Assembly (NCBI GenBank): GCA_947168395.1
Contig: CAMVLT010000009.1
Span: forward strand, 1 to 64,000
Direction: 5' to 3'
DNA length: 64,000 bases
Origin: an uncultured Prevotellaceae bacterium
Lineage (GTDB): Bacteria; Bacteroidota; Bacteroidia; Bacteroidales; Bacteroidaceae
The notes beneath the pieces are model-generated. The model ran no database searches, was not told where the DNA came from, and worked only from the letters and a program-made list of their open reading frames with translations. Made by a program: the position numbers and the translations under genes. Position 1 is the first letter of the stretch, and every line of letters starts with the position of its first letter. Shown piece after piece: positions 56,491 through 64,000 of the stretch.

Positions 56491-56520
56491 AAAGCAAGTC
56501 CTACGGGGCTTGCTTTGTTG
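56491..56520 (+). terminator. Intrinsic terminator
   Basis: Stem AAAGCAAGTCC / GGGCTTGCTTT (11 pairs including one G-T) with TACG loop, followed by GTTGT; the T-run is weak. Confidence 0.7.
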
Positions 56521-56540
56521 TATAATATATTGCTACTAAA

Positions 56541-58043
56541 ATGTTCCGACTGCCTAAAATAATCAACAAGACCTTATCAGTACGATTGAGTCTGATAGTG
56601 GTGTCGGCCATGGCAATACTGCTGATGGCCACCTTGACGGTCATGCTGTATTATTCGAAAAAGGCGTTGAAAGAAGAGGCGTTGGAGAAGGTCTCGCAGA
56701 CGCTGGAGGGCACCGTCCAGAGCATCGACAACATCCTGCTGAGTGTGGAGCAGACTTCAGGCAATATTTACTTCAACCTGATAACTCATCTCGACCAGCC
56801 CGACATGATGTACACCTACAGCCGCCAGATTGTGGAGTCGAACAAATATGTGGCAGGCTGTGCCATCGCTTTCAAGGAGAACTTCTATCCTGGCCACGAA
56901 CTCTTCATGCCCTACTTCCGAAGGGAGAATATAGGCGGAAAAGATACCATCATACAGGCAGAGACATTTGCCAATGGCCCCTATACGGAGCAGGCATGGT
57001 ACACCAAGCCTATGGAGTCGGCCAGACCCGAATGGCTGAATCCCTTGTCGGGGTTGGGGGATGATACGGGCGAGGCACCTATCTTCACCTTCAGCCTGCC
57101 CATCTATGGTGCCGATGGCAAGACAGCAGGCGTAGTGGGAGTCGATGTGAAACTCAGCCTGCTCTCGCAGATTGTGTCGGCTACCAAGCCGTCGGCCAAT
57201 TCCTATTGCTTGCTGTTAGATAGTGACGGCACCTTCATTGTCCGTCCTAATGGCAGCAAATCGTTTCTTCAGACGGCTTTCAGCTTCTATGACAACGAGG
57301 CTGATTCCTCCGTTGAAGAGGCCGTGCAGGCGATGATTTCCGGCGAGTCGGGTTACAAGCCGTTCCGTTTGAACGGCATTGACTACTACGTATTCTTCAA
57401 GCCATTCAAGCGGGCTGCCGTACCTGGCCGTTCCATGGAACGACTCGAATGGAGTGTTGGCATCATCTATCCCGAAGATGACATCTTTGGCGATTATAAC
57501 AGTCTTTCCACCTATGTCCTCGTTGTCGCCGTTGTCGGACTGCTGCTGCTGTTCTTGTGTTGCCGGGTCTTGATTAACCGACAGCTGAAGCCCTTGTTGA
57601 TGCTGACCGCGTCGGCACAACGTATTGCGAAAGGCAAATACAACGAACAGATTCCCGACAGTCGACAGGCGGATGAAGTCGGACGTCTGCAGGATAATTT
57701 CCAGAAGATGCAGCAGTCGCTGTCCACCAACATTGGGGAGCTGGAGCAGTTGAAAACCACGTTGCAGCAGCATGGCGAGGATTTGAACGTTGCTTACAAC
57801 CAGGCCCAGAAGGCCGACCGCATGAAGACGGCTTTCCTGCACAACATGACCAACCAGATGATAGGTCCTGCCGAAGCTATCGAGAAGGATGTCGATGCGC
57901 TTTGCAGCGGCAACGCCGAGAATCAGGATATAGCCTACCTGTCAGATGACATCCAGAAGAATGGCGGCGCCATTGCCGAATTGCTGGACAACCTTATCAG
58001 CGTATCGGCCGATGAGAAGAGAAAGGAGGTGGCCGATGATTAG
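56541..58043 (+). CDS. Cache-HAMP sensor protein with degenerate kinase core (pseudokinase-like)
   Basis: 500 residues. TM1 at ~18-38, a ~275-residue extracytoplasmic dCache-like sensor (AGCAIAFKENFYPGHELFMP; PIYGADGKTAGVVGVDVKLS), TM2 at ~325-343 and a HAMP domain (KPLLMLTASAQRIAKGKYNE). A dimerisation helix resembling the histidine kinase H-box follows: FLHNMTNQMIGPAEAI. In complete kinases this reads like FLxNMSHQIRTPLN; here the phospho-acceptor His is replaced by Asn438. The protein ends ~60 residues later, with no ATPase domain. It cannot phosphorylate itself in the usual way. It overlaps the next gene, a complete kinase of the same layout, by 8 bp, so they may form a complex. Confidence 0.88.
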   Translation: MFRLPKIINKTLSVRLSLIVVSAMAILLMATLTVMLYYSKKALKEEALEKVSQTLEGTVQSIDNILLSVEQTSGNIYFNLITHLDQPDMMYTYSRQIVESNKYVAGCAIAFKENFYPGHELFMPYFRRENIGGKDTIIQAETFANGPYTEQAWYTKPMESARPEWLNPLSGLGDDTGEAPIFTFSLPIYGADGKTAGVVGVDVKLSLLSQIVSATKPSANSYCLLLDSDGTFIVRPNGSKSFLQTAFSFYDNEADSSVEEAVQAMISGESGYKPFRLNGIDYYVFFKPFKRAAVPGRSMERLEWSVGIIYPEDDIFGDYNSLSTYVLVVAVVGLLLLFLCCRVLINRQLKPLLMLTASAQRIAKGKYNEQIPDSRQADEVGRLQDNFQKMQQSLSTNIGELEQLKTTLQQHGEDLNVAYNQAQKADRMKTAFLHNMTNQMIGPAEAIEKDVDALCSGNAENQDIAYLSDDIQKNGGAIAELLDNLISVSADEKRKEVADD

Positions 58044-59949
58044 CATACGAAAATCCTTGGCTCCTAAACTCAGCTTTGGCATCCTGCTGCTTGCCGTGCC
58101 TGTCTTCGTCATCGCACTGGGACTGCTCTTCAACAAGTCGCGCCAGATGGTACGTGAGGAGGCTGTGGGCCACGCCAACAGCGTGCTTGGCACCACGATG
58201 CAGCGCGTCGTTTGTAAACTGGGTGCAGTCGAGACGGCCACTAATGCCAATAGCTGGTTAGTGAAGCAATACTTGCAGCCCGACTCGCTGTTGATACTGG
58301 CCCACCGTGTCGTGCGATTTAATCCCCATGTCGATGGCTGCTCCGTCAGTACAGAGCCGGGAGTGTTCCCCAAATTCGGAAGGTATTTCTCCACCTATTC
58401 CATCAGCCAGGCCGATACCGTGGCCACTGTTATTGAAGAAGAGTACGAATACTTTGACAGGATATGGTACAAGACACCGAAAGACCTGGAAGAACCGTGC
58501 TGGGTGGTCTACTTCGATGATGTCGACTCGCTGACACTCGCCTTGGACGGCATGGTTGCTTCCTATTGCATGCCCTTGTATGACGATGCCAACCGTTTCT
58601 TCGGCGTTATGACTTCCGGTTTCTCGCTGCTGAGGCTCTCAAAAGTCATTGAAGAGGAACGGCCCTATCCGAACTCCTACTTCATGATGATTGACCAGGA
58701 TGGCTACTATTACGTTCACCCCGATTCTTCACGCCTCTTCACCCAGACCATCTTCGACGATGCCAATCCACGCCAGCAGGCCGGTATTATAGCTCTCGGC
58801 CATGAGATGACAAAGGGTAAACAGGGCAACATGATCGTCACCATCGACGGCGTCCATAGCCATGTCAGCTATCAGCCCGTGCCAGGTACTACCTGGAGCC
58901 TTGCCCTCGTGTGCCCTGAGAGTGACATCCTGGAGGATTACCACCAGCTGACCTATATTGTAGTGCCGCTTCTCATCATCGGACTGCTCCTTATCCTGCT
59001 GCTTTGCGACCGGGCCGTTGCTCATGCCATCAGACCGCTCAACCAGCTGTTGGACAAGACCCAAAGCATAGCCTCAGGCAATATGGAGGTCTATATACCC
59101 CTCAGTCCGCGTGAGGATGTCGTGGGACGCCTGCAGAACAGCTTTGCCACCATGCTGCAGTCGCTCAACTTCCATTTAGGCAGCGTCCGCTACACCACCG
59201 ACCAGACTAAGCGGCGCAACGAGGAACTGCTGCAGGCCACTCGCTTGGTGGAGGAGGCTGACCGGCAGAAGACGGTATTCATACAGAACGTGAGCCATCA
59301 GGTTCGTACGCCGCTGAACATCATCATGGGCTTCGCACAGATACTGAGCAGTTCTGGTCACTCTCTGCCTGAGGAAGAAACAAAGAGTATCACCGGCATG
59401 ATGGATTATAACTCAAAGCTGCTTAACCGCTTGTTGCTGATGCTCTTCGACAGCTCCGAAGCAGGAACCTCCGAGGAACTCGTCATAGCCTCCAAGCACG
59501 AAGACGTGTCCTGCAATGACGTGGCACGCGAGGCCATCAACTACATTCTAAAACGCTATCCTCAGCTGATTGTCAACCTCCAGTCGGAAGTGAATGATGA
59601 CTTCTGCGTCCACACCAACCGGACTTTCTTGATGCGCAGTCTGCGTGAACTGCTATACAATTCTGCCAAGTATTCCGACGGCAAGCATGTGGTGATACGC
59701 ATTTCTCATACCGACACCATGGTACGCTTCGTCATTGAGGATACTGGAAAAGGCATTGCCGAGGCCGACTGTGAGCGGCTGTTCAAGTTCTTTGCCAAGG
59801 TGGATGACCTCTCCGAGGGGCTTGGCCTCGGTCTTCCCCTGTCCAAACGTCATGCCGTCAATCTTGGCGGTGACCTTATTCTTGACACCAACTATCACGA
59901 CGGATGCCGCTTCATCCTCGAAATACCCCTGACAAACGAAAAAAAGTGA
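58036..59949 (+). CDS. Cache-HAMP sensor histidine kinase
   Basis: 637 residues from ATG 58036, which overlaps the preceding stop and has a good AGGAGGT site. TM1 at ~12-32, a dCache-like sensor (VRFNPHVDGCSVSTEPGVFP; YPNSYFMMIDQDGYYYVHPD), TM2 at ~310-330, HAMP (RPLNQLLDKTQSIASGNMEV), H-box IQNVSHQVRTPLNIIMGFAQ with H421, N-box LRELLYNSAKYSDG, G1 EDTGKGIAEADCE, G2 GLGLGLPLSKRHAV. All catalytic elements are present. No response regulator is in the window. A tRNA cluster on the other strand follows. Confidence 0.93.
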   Translation: MISIRKSLAPKLSFGILLLAVPVFVIALGLLFNKSRQMVREEAVGHANSVLGTTMQRVVCKLGAVETATNANSWLVKQYLQPDSLLILAHRVVRFNPHVDGCSVSTEPGVFPKFGRYFSTYSISQADTVATVIEEEYEYFDRIWYKTPKDLEEPCWVVYFDDVDSLTLALDGMVASYCMPLYDDANRFFGVMTSGFSLLRLSKVIEEERPYPNSYFMMIDQDGYYYVHPDSSRLFTQTIFDDANPRQQAGIIALGHEMTKGKQGNMIVTIDGVHSHVSYQPVPGTTWSLALVCPESDILEDYHQLTYIVVPLLIIGLLLILLLCDRAVAHAIRPLNQLLDKTQSIASGNMEVYIPLSPREDVVGRLQNSFATMLQSLNFHLGSVRYTTDQTKRRNEELLQATRLVEEADRQKTVFIQNVSHQVRTPLNIIMGFAQILSSSGHSLPEEETKSITGMMDYNSKLLNRLLLMLFDSSEAGTSEELVIASKHEDVSCNDVAREAINYILKRYPQLIVNLQSEVNDDFCVHTNRTFLMRSLRELLYNSAKYSDGKHVVIRISHTDTMVRFVIEDTGKGIAEADCERLFKFFAKVDDLSEGLGLGLPLSKRHAVNLGGDLILDTNYHDGCRFILEIPLTNEKK

Positions 59950-59973
59950 CTGAAACCAGCCACTTACGTTTTG

Positions 59974-60047
59974 TGTCGACACTTGGATTCGAACCAAGGA
60001 CCCCCACCATGTCAAGGTGATACTCTAACCAGCTGAGCTATGCCGAC
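59974..60047 (-). tRNA. tRNA-Val (anticodon GAC)
   Basis: Minus strand: acceptor GTCGGCA/TGTCGAC (one G-T pair), D-arm TAGCTCAGCTGGTTAGAG, anticodon arm CACCTTGACATGGTG with GAC, T-arm GGTTCGAATCC, discriminator A, no encoded CCA. Confidence 0.95.
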
Positions 60048-60056
60048 CTTTGTTTG

Positions 60057-60138
60057 TGCGCCTGACAGGACTCGAACCTGCACATCGTGAGATACCAGAT
60101 CCTAAGTCTGGCGCGTCTACCAATTCCGCCACAGGCGC
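60057..60138 (-). tRNA. tRNA-Leu (anticodon TAG)
   Basis: Minus strand: acceptor GCGCCTG/CAGGCGC, anticodon arm CCAGACTTAGGATCTGG with TAG, a class II variable arm (TATCTCACGATGT) and T-arm GGTTCGAGTCC. It lies 9 bp upstream of tRNA-Val on the same transcript. Confidence 0.95.
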
Positions 60139-60159
60139 GATAACCATCATTTGCGGGTG

Positions 60160-60167
60160 CAAAGGTA
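60160..60167 (-). promoter_or_regulatory. Promoter of the tRNA-Leu/tRNA-Val pair
   Basis: Minus strand TACCTTTG followed by CAC, 21 bp upstream of the tRNA-Leu 5' end. Confidence 0.8.
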
Positions 60168-60266
60168 ATACTTTTCTTTGAAACCACCAAATTTTTGAGC
60201 AGCGAAAACAGAGAAAAGTGTACTTTTCTTTGTTGAGTCGCGATTAAATACAACCGAAGGTCAAAT

Positions 60267-61292
60267 TTATTGGGCTAAAAGTTTACGTGCAAACTCAATA
60301 ATCGTGTCCTTACCCCGCTTAAAGTCCTCTTCTGTCAGGCTTACTTGGTAGTCGGGGGCTATTCCGAACTCCGTTGACTGACGCTGGGCGTCATACATGG
60401 GAACAGCCGAGAAACGCACAACCCAGCCGTTAGGCAGCGAGGAGCTGAAAGGCATTCCGGCACCGCCACCAGTACGGTCGCCCACAATCTTGACGTTAGG
60501 CAGGGCTTTCATGTACAGGGTAAACTCATTGGCGGCCGAGAAGACGTGGCGGTTAGTGAGTACGCAGACGGGTTTTTGCCAGCGCAGGTTGGCGGCAGGC
60601 TTCAAGTAGCGCGGCTCCATGCTCGAAAAGTCGCTGTGCCCGGTTCCCGTCTTGTGCTGGATATATCCCACCAGTGTCGACTCGTTGGTGAAGCGTGAAG
60701 CTAATACCTCGGCATTGGTGAGGTTGCCGCCGCCATTGTTGCGAATGTCGATGATGAGTCCCCTACAGAGCAGCATGTAGTTGAGCACTTCGGTGAGATT
60801 GCCCGAGCCGATGCCCTCGGTGAACGACTCGTAGCGGATGTAGCCGATGTTGTCGTCCAGGATTTTGTAGTCGATGCCCGATGCTATTTTGTAGTCGGTG
60901 CCCATGTATCGGCGTTGCAGGGTGTCGCTGTAGTTGGCGGGATAGCTCTCATACCATTGCCAATAGCGAGCCAGGTCATGGGAGGCAGAGAGGTTGACAT
61001 GGCCGTCGCGCAGTTCACCGAGCATATTGCCCAGCACTTCGAACAGCTGGCTGTTGGTCATGTTGCCATTTATATGCCGTTGGTATTTGTCGTGTACTTT
61101 CTGCCAGTCAAGGCCATATTCATGCTGTTTGTAGTCGAAGAAGCAGTAGTGCTCGTCAATGATTTTCCATAGTGCCTCGAAGTTACCCTGGGGCGTGTTG
61201 TCAAACTCGTCTTCGTTGACACAGGAGGTGAGGACTATGGGAGCAATGAGGCATACGAGACTCGTGAGTATATGGTGCAGGAACTGTTTCAT
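60267..61292 (-). CDS. S41 family peptidase, lipoprotein
   Basis: 341 residues with lipoprotein signal (MKQFLHHILTSLVCLIAPIV, then LTSC). An N-terminal helical part (FEALWKIIDEHYCFFDYKQH) is typical of the S41/CtpA-like tri-corn-related group in Bacteroidetes. The protease core includes GLIIDIRNNGGGNLTNAEVL and the Ser nucleophile region NRHVFSAANEFTLYMK, followed by GDRTGGGAGMPFSSSLPNG. No clear PDZ domain is present. Its start overlaps the DUF3316 gene stop by 4 bp, so it is the last gene of a transcript with the topoisomerase gene. Confidence 0.9.
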   Translation of the reverse strand: MKQFLHHILTSLVCLIAPIVLTSCVNEDEFDNTPQGNFEALWKIIDEHYCFFDYKQHEYGLDWQKVHDKYQRHINGNMTNSQLFEVLGNMLGELRDGHVNLSASHDLARYWQWYESYPANYSDTLQRRYMGTDYKIASGIDYKILDDNIGYIRYESFTEGIGSGNLTEVLNYMLLCRGLIIDIRNNGGGNLTNAEVLASRFTNESTLVGYIQHKTGTGHSDFSSMEPRYLKPAANLRWQKPVCVLTNRHVFSAANEFTLYMKALPNVKIVGDRTGGGAGMPFSSSLPNGWVVRFSAVPMYDAQRQSTEFGIAPDYQVSLTEEDFKRGKDTIIEFARKLLAQ

Positions 61293-62095
61293 GGGCGGTT
61301 GCTGATTGAGAAGCGGCGCACAAATCCGAACATCACCCGATGCAGGTAGATGTGCGACTTCAGGTTATTGACTTTCGACTGCTGGTAGTCGCCGAGATAG
61401 CCCAGACGCAGAGTCAGCAGGCGGCTGGCTTGGTAGTCGAGCGACAGCTGCTGACGAAAGTTAGGGGCAGAAACGAAGGTGGTGGGCACGATGTTATGGT
61501 CGTAGTCGCCACGAGAGAATATCTCGTAATACGATTGTCCATAGTTGGGACTGAACATGATGCCTACCAGCGGAAGGTTCAGCTCATAATTGACAGCCCA
61601 GCGGTGTTTCCACAGCTGGAACTGGTAGGTGGCAATGGCCGATGGCATGATGTTCAACGACAGTCTGGCCTGTGCCGGATTGTTGGAATTGCTGGTGTTG
61701 TAGATGAACCCGAGGTTCATGGTGCCCATGCCGCCAGCCTTGACTGTCAGGCGTCCCATTTGCCAGTTATAGAACTTGCCGAAGAAGAACGTGTAATCGC
61801 CCTGCAGCTCGCTGACCGTTTCTGCACGGTCTTCTGCAGAGGTGAAGTTCAGTTCGTGTTCCATCAGCGTCAGCCACTTGCTGCCGGGCCGTTGGCGTTC
61901 GGTCGTGGCTAACAACGTCAGGCCCGTACCATGGAACTTCTCCTGCGAAAGATAGGTGTCCAGGATGCGCGTCGTACCTATACCCAGCTGATAAGTGTTT
62001 TGGAGGTTGGTGACCGACTCCTGCGCTGACGTACTGAGGGGTGCCATGATGGTGAGGCATGCCCCAAATAAGCTCTTCTTAAAAATCTTCATCAC
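61289..62095 (-). CDS. DUF3316 domain-containing outer-membrane-like protein
   Basis: 268 residues. Signal peptide ends APLSTSAQ. The mature part has the DUF3316 pattern: an opening NTYQLGIGTTRILDTYLSQ, FHGTGLTLLATTERQRPGSK, and a run of beta strands rich in aromatics (FGKFYNWQMGRLTVKAGGMG, RLLTLRLGYLGDYQQSKVNN). The C-terminal SHIYLHRVMFGFVRRFSI is a strand with the typical barrel ending. Function is unknown; probably an outer-membrane barrel. Its start overlaps the topoisomerase stop by 17 bp and its stop overlaps the S41 start. Confidence 0.85.
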   Translation of the reverse strand: MMKIFKKSLFGACLTIMAPLSTSAQESVTNLQNTYQLGIGTTRILDTYLSQEKFHGTGLTLLATTERQRPGSKWLTLMEHELNFTSAEDRAETVSELQGDYTFFFGKFYNWQMGRLTVKAGGMGTMNLGFIYNTSNSNNPAQARLSLNIMPSAIATYQFQLWKHRWAVNYELNLPLVGIMFSPNYGQSYYEIFSRGDYDHNIVPTTFVSAPNFRQQLSLDYQASRLLTLRLGYLGDYQQSKVNNLKSHIYLHRVMFGFVRRFSISNRP

Positions 62096-64000
62096 TGAAC
62101 AGGTTCATTTGTCCGGTTATTTCATCGATGACTTGCTGCTGGCTCTTCCCTGCATCGGGGCTGAGGTCTTCATTTATGGGTTCGGGGTCTTCTGAAGTCT
62201 CAGCCTCGTCTGTGACTTCTGGCTCCTCTGGAGGCTCTGGGAAGCGCGTTGGTTCCAGCTCGATGATGCTCTCTATCTGATAGGTTGACAATCGCTTGCC
62301 CTTGGCCTTGAAGCCTTTGACGGCGATGAACTGCTCAACATCTATTTTCTCTGACTCACGGAACTCGTCGGCACCGCCGTAGTTGACCTGTATGAGCGGA
62401 TAAACCTGGTCGGTCAGCAATATGAGCTTCGACAGCGGATTGTCGCCTAAGAAGTTCTGCTTGCGCTTTGAGGCTTCCATCAGGAAACGCTTGATATAGG
62501 GGTAGCCCTGGTTGTCGGCATCCCACAGCACGGCACTCCACACCTTGTCCTGCTCCCATTTCTCAATGCGCAGGATGTTCTCCTCGTAGTGGTTGTTCAC
62601 GTCGAAGTTTGTCAGGTAGAAGTCGCCGTTGCTGAGCACCACAAGTATCTGCTCGTCATCGAAGAACTCGCCCAGCAGTCGTCCGTGCTCGTCGTAGTTC
62701 AGGCGGTTCACATCGGGGTCGTACCACACCTTGCGGCCTCCCAAGGTGGAGTGCCCGTGGCTCTTCAGTCCGATGCGGTGAACGGGGAACTTGGTCAGCA
62801 GGTTGCCCTTCGAGGCACGGCCTTTGATCATGATTTCCGAGAAGTCCTTGTCCACGAAAATCTTCTTCAGCTTCGGGTTGGGGTCGAGCGTCACCTTGAT
62901 GATTTCCGCCTCGCCGTTGGGGTTGGCGGTGAAGTACATCACCTTTGAGCCTGGAGTACCTTGCGTAATATCGTACTCTTTGTCGCGAGTCATCGAGGTG
63001 ACGTTGAAACGCTTGATGAAGTAGGGTCCCTTCTTGCCGTCGCGGTACACTACATTATATATGGTACGCGAATCGTTCTTCTTGAATACCTGAAGGTGCA
63101 GCACGTTTTTGCCGACAAACAGTTTCTCGGCTACGCGCACCACCTTGTATTTGCCGTCCTTGTAAAAGATGATGATGTCGTCAATGTCCGAGCAATTGCA
63201 CACGTACTCGTCTTTCTTCAGGCCCGTGCCGATGAAGCCGTCCGTGCGGTTGATGTACAGCTTCTGGTTGGCCTCGGCCACCTTTGTGGCCTCGATGGTG
63301 TCGAAGTTGCGTATTTCAGTCAACCGAGGATGGTCCTTGCCGTATTTGTCCTTCAGGAACTGGAACCACGAGGCTGTCACCTCCACAAGGTTGGCCAGGT
63401 CACGGTCTATCTCCTCAATCTCGGCCTTGATGTGAGCCATCAGCTCGTCGGCCTTGTCCTTGTTGAACTTCAGGATGCGCTGCATCTTGATTTCCAGCAG
63501 TTTCAGGATGTCTTCCTTCGTTACCTCGCGTATCAGGGTGGGGTAGTAGGGGGTCAGTCGTTCGTCAATATGCTCGCAGACGGCATCAATGTTTGGTGCC
63601 TGTTCGAACTTCTTGTCTTTGTAGATGCGTTCCTCGATGAATATTTTCTCTAAGGAGTAGAAATGGTACTGCTCCAACAATTCTCCCTTCCTGATTTCCA
63701 GTTCCTGGCGAATGAGGTCCTTTGTGCGCTCAACCGAGTGTATCAGCACGTCGCTGATGGTGAGGAACTGCGGCTTCTGGTCGCTGATGACACAGCAGTT
63801 GGGCGAGATGTTGATTTCGCAGTCGGTGAAAGCATAGAGGGCATCGAGTGTCTTGTCTGACGATACACCAGGGGCCAAGTGTACCAGGATTTCCACTTCC
63901 GCACTGGTCAGGTCGTCCACGCGCTTTGCCTTGATTTTCCCTTTCTCAATGGCCTTGGTGATACTCTCGCAGAGTGTGGGTACAGTCTTTGAGAACGGCA
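62079..64000 (-). CDS. parC: Type IIA DNA topoisomerase subunit A, probably topoisomerase IV ParC (partial)
   Basis: The gene runs off the right edge; the frame is open through 64000 (PFSKTVPTLCESITKAIEKG precedes the first internal start candidate). About 640 C-terminal residues are visible. The coiled-coil/tower region is seen in LEIKMQRILKFNKDKADELM and AEIEEIDRDLANLVEV, and the C-terminal DNA-wrapping domain has beta-pinwheel-like blades (YINRTDGFIGTGLKKDEYVC, FTANPNGEAEIIKVTL). The GyrA-box is not evident, which favours ParC over GyrA. The acidic tail (EPPEEPEVTDEAETSEDPEP) ends GQMNLFSDEDF. The catalytic Tyr lies outside the window. Confidence 0.85.
   Translation of the reverse strand, partial: PFSKTVPTLCESITKAIEKGKIKAKRVDDLTSAEVEILVHLAPGVSSDKTLDALYAFTDCEINISPNCCVISDQKPQFLTISDVLIHSVERTKDLIRQELEIRKGELLEQYHFYSLEKIFIEERIYKDKKFEQAPNIDAVCEHIDERLTPYYPTLIREVTKEDILKLLEIKMQRILKFNKDKADELMAHIKAEIEEIDRDLANLVEVTASWFQFLKDKYGKDHPRLTEIRNFDTIEATKVAEANQKLYINRTDGFIGTGLKKDEYVCNCSDIDDIIIFYKDGKYKVVRVAEKLFVGKNVLHLQVFKKNDSRTIYNVVYRDGKKGPYFIKRFNVTSMTRDKEYDITQGTPGSKVMYFTANPNGEAEIIKVTLDPNPKLKKIFVDKDFSEIMIKGRASKGNLLTKFPVHRIGLKSHGHSTLGGRKVWYDPDVNRLNYDEHGRLLGEFFDDEQILVVLSNGDFYLTNFDVNNHYEENILRIEKWEQDKVWSAVLWDADNQGYPYIKRFLMEASKRKQNFLGDNPLSKLILLTDQVYPLIQVNYGGADEFRESEKIDVEQFIAVKGFKAKGKRLSTYQIESIIELEPTRFPEPPEEPEVTDEAETSEDPEPINEDLSPDAGKSQQQVIDEITGQMNLFSDEDF

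Overview
The window looks like a chromosome segment of a Prevotella-like member of the Bacteroidales. The support is the phylum-specific promoter motif TAnnTTTG(CAC), seen at 14 positions, the gene content (DUF4988 collagen-like lipoprotein, C10 peptidase, DUF3316, BT4734/VapE-type primase-helicase, CvfB, Na/Pi symporter) and moderate GC. Genus-level placement is an inference. Most of the window is housekeeping.

Layout. 1-7.4 kb: end of a sigma-like gene, murF (-), then folP, cdaA (c-di-AMP synthase), a Na/Pi symporter-PhoU protein that ends in an OmpR-type DNA-binding domain, and an orphan histidine kinase. 6.8-11.9 kb: DUF177-rpmF-fabH-era, a small beta-barrel protein, der and a lipoprotein. 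11.9-13.4 kb (-): mlaF-mlaE. 13.5-21.6 kb: lptB, tig, clpP-clpX, recQ, guaB. 21.7-28 kb: two periplasmic parvulins, an OstA/LptA-like protein and mutL, which share short overlaps. 28-32.5 kb: tRNA-Val, purB, a pseudouridine synthase with a disordered N-terminus, asnS. 32.7-47.9 kb: a secreted/surface island with a collagen-like lipoprotein, a small lipoprotein, a 2676-residue repeat protein and a C10 cysteine protease. 47.9-50.5 kb: a vapE-like primase-helicase gene framed by two 81-bp inverted repeats and preceded by a 22-bp iteron-like array. 50.5-54.1 kb (-): CvfB-like, LolD-like ABC ATPase, CPA2 antiporter. 54.2-59.9 kb: asd, two small secreted proteins, and a pair of Cache-HAMP sensors of which only the second is a complete kinase. 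60-64 kb (-): tRNA-Val and tRNA-Leu, then the 3' end of a type IIA topoisomerase A subunit followed by DUF3316 and S41 peptidase genes.

A second layer of structure runs through the window: short repeats that are not genes. There is a 79-bp perfect palindrome lying in frame inside murF. A 9-bp tandem repeat family (consensus CTCATGGGA) occurs at five places, four of them inside or at the ends of coding sequences. Heptameric tandem repeats sit at promoters (murF/folP, mlaE/lptB, tig, rpmF, guaB) and inside the C10 protease. Two loci carry related 22-bp arrays. The candidates I consider most novel are the inverted-repeat-framed vapE unit with its array, the transporter-PhoU-wHTH fusion, and the in-frame repeat insertions.
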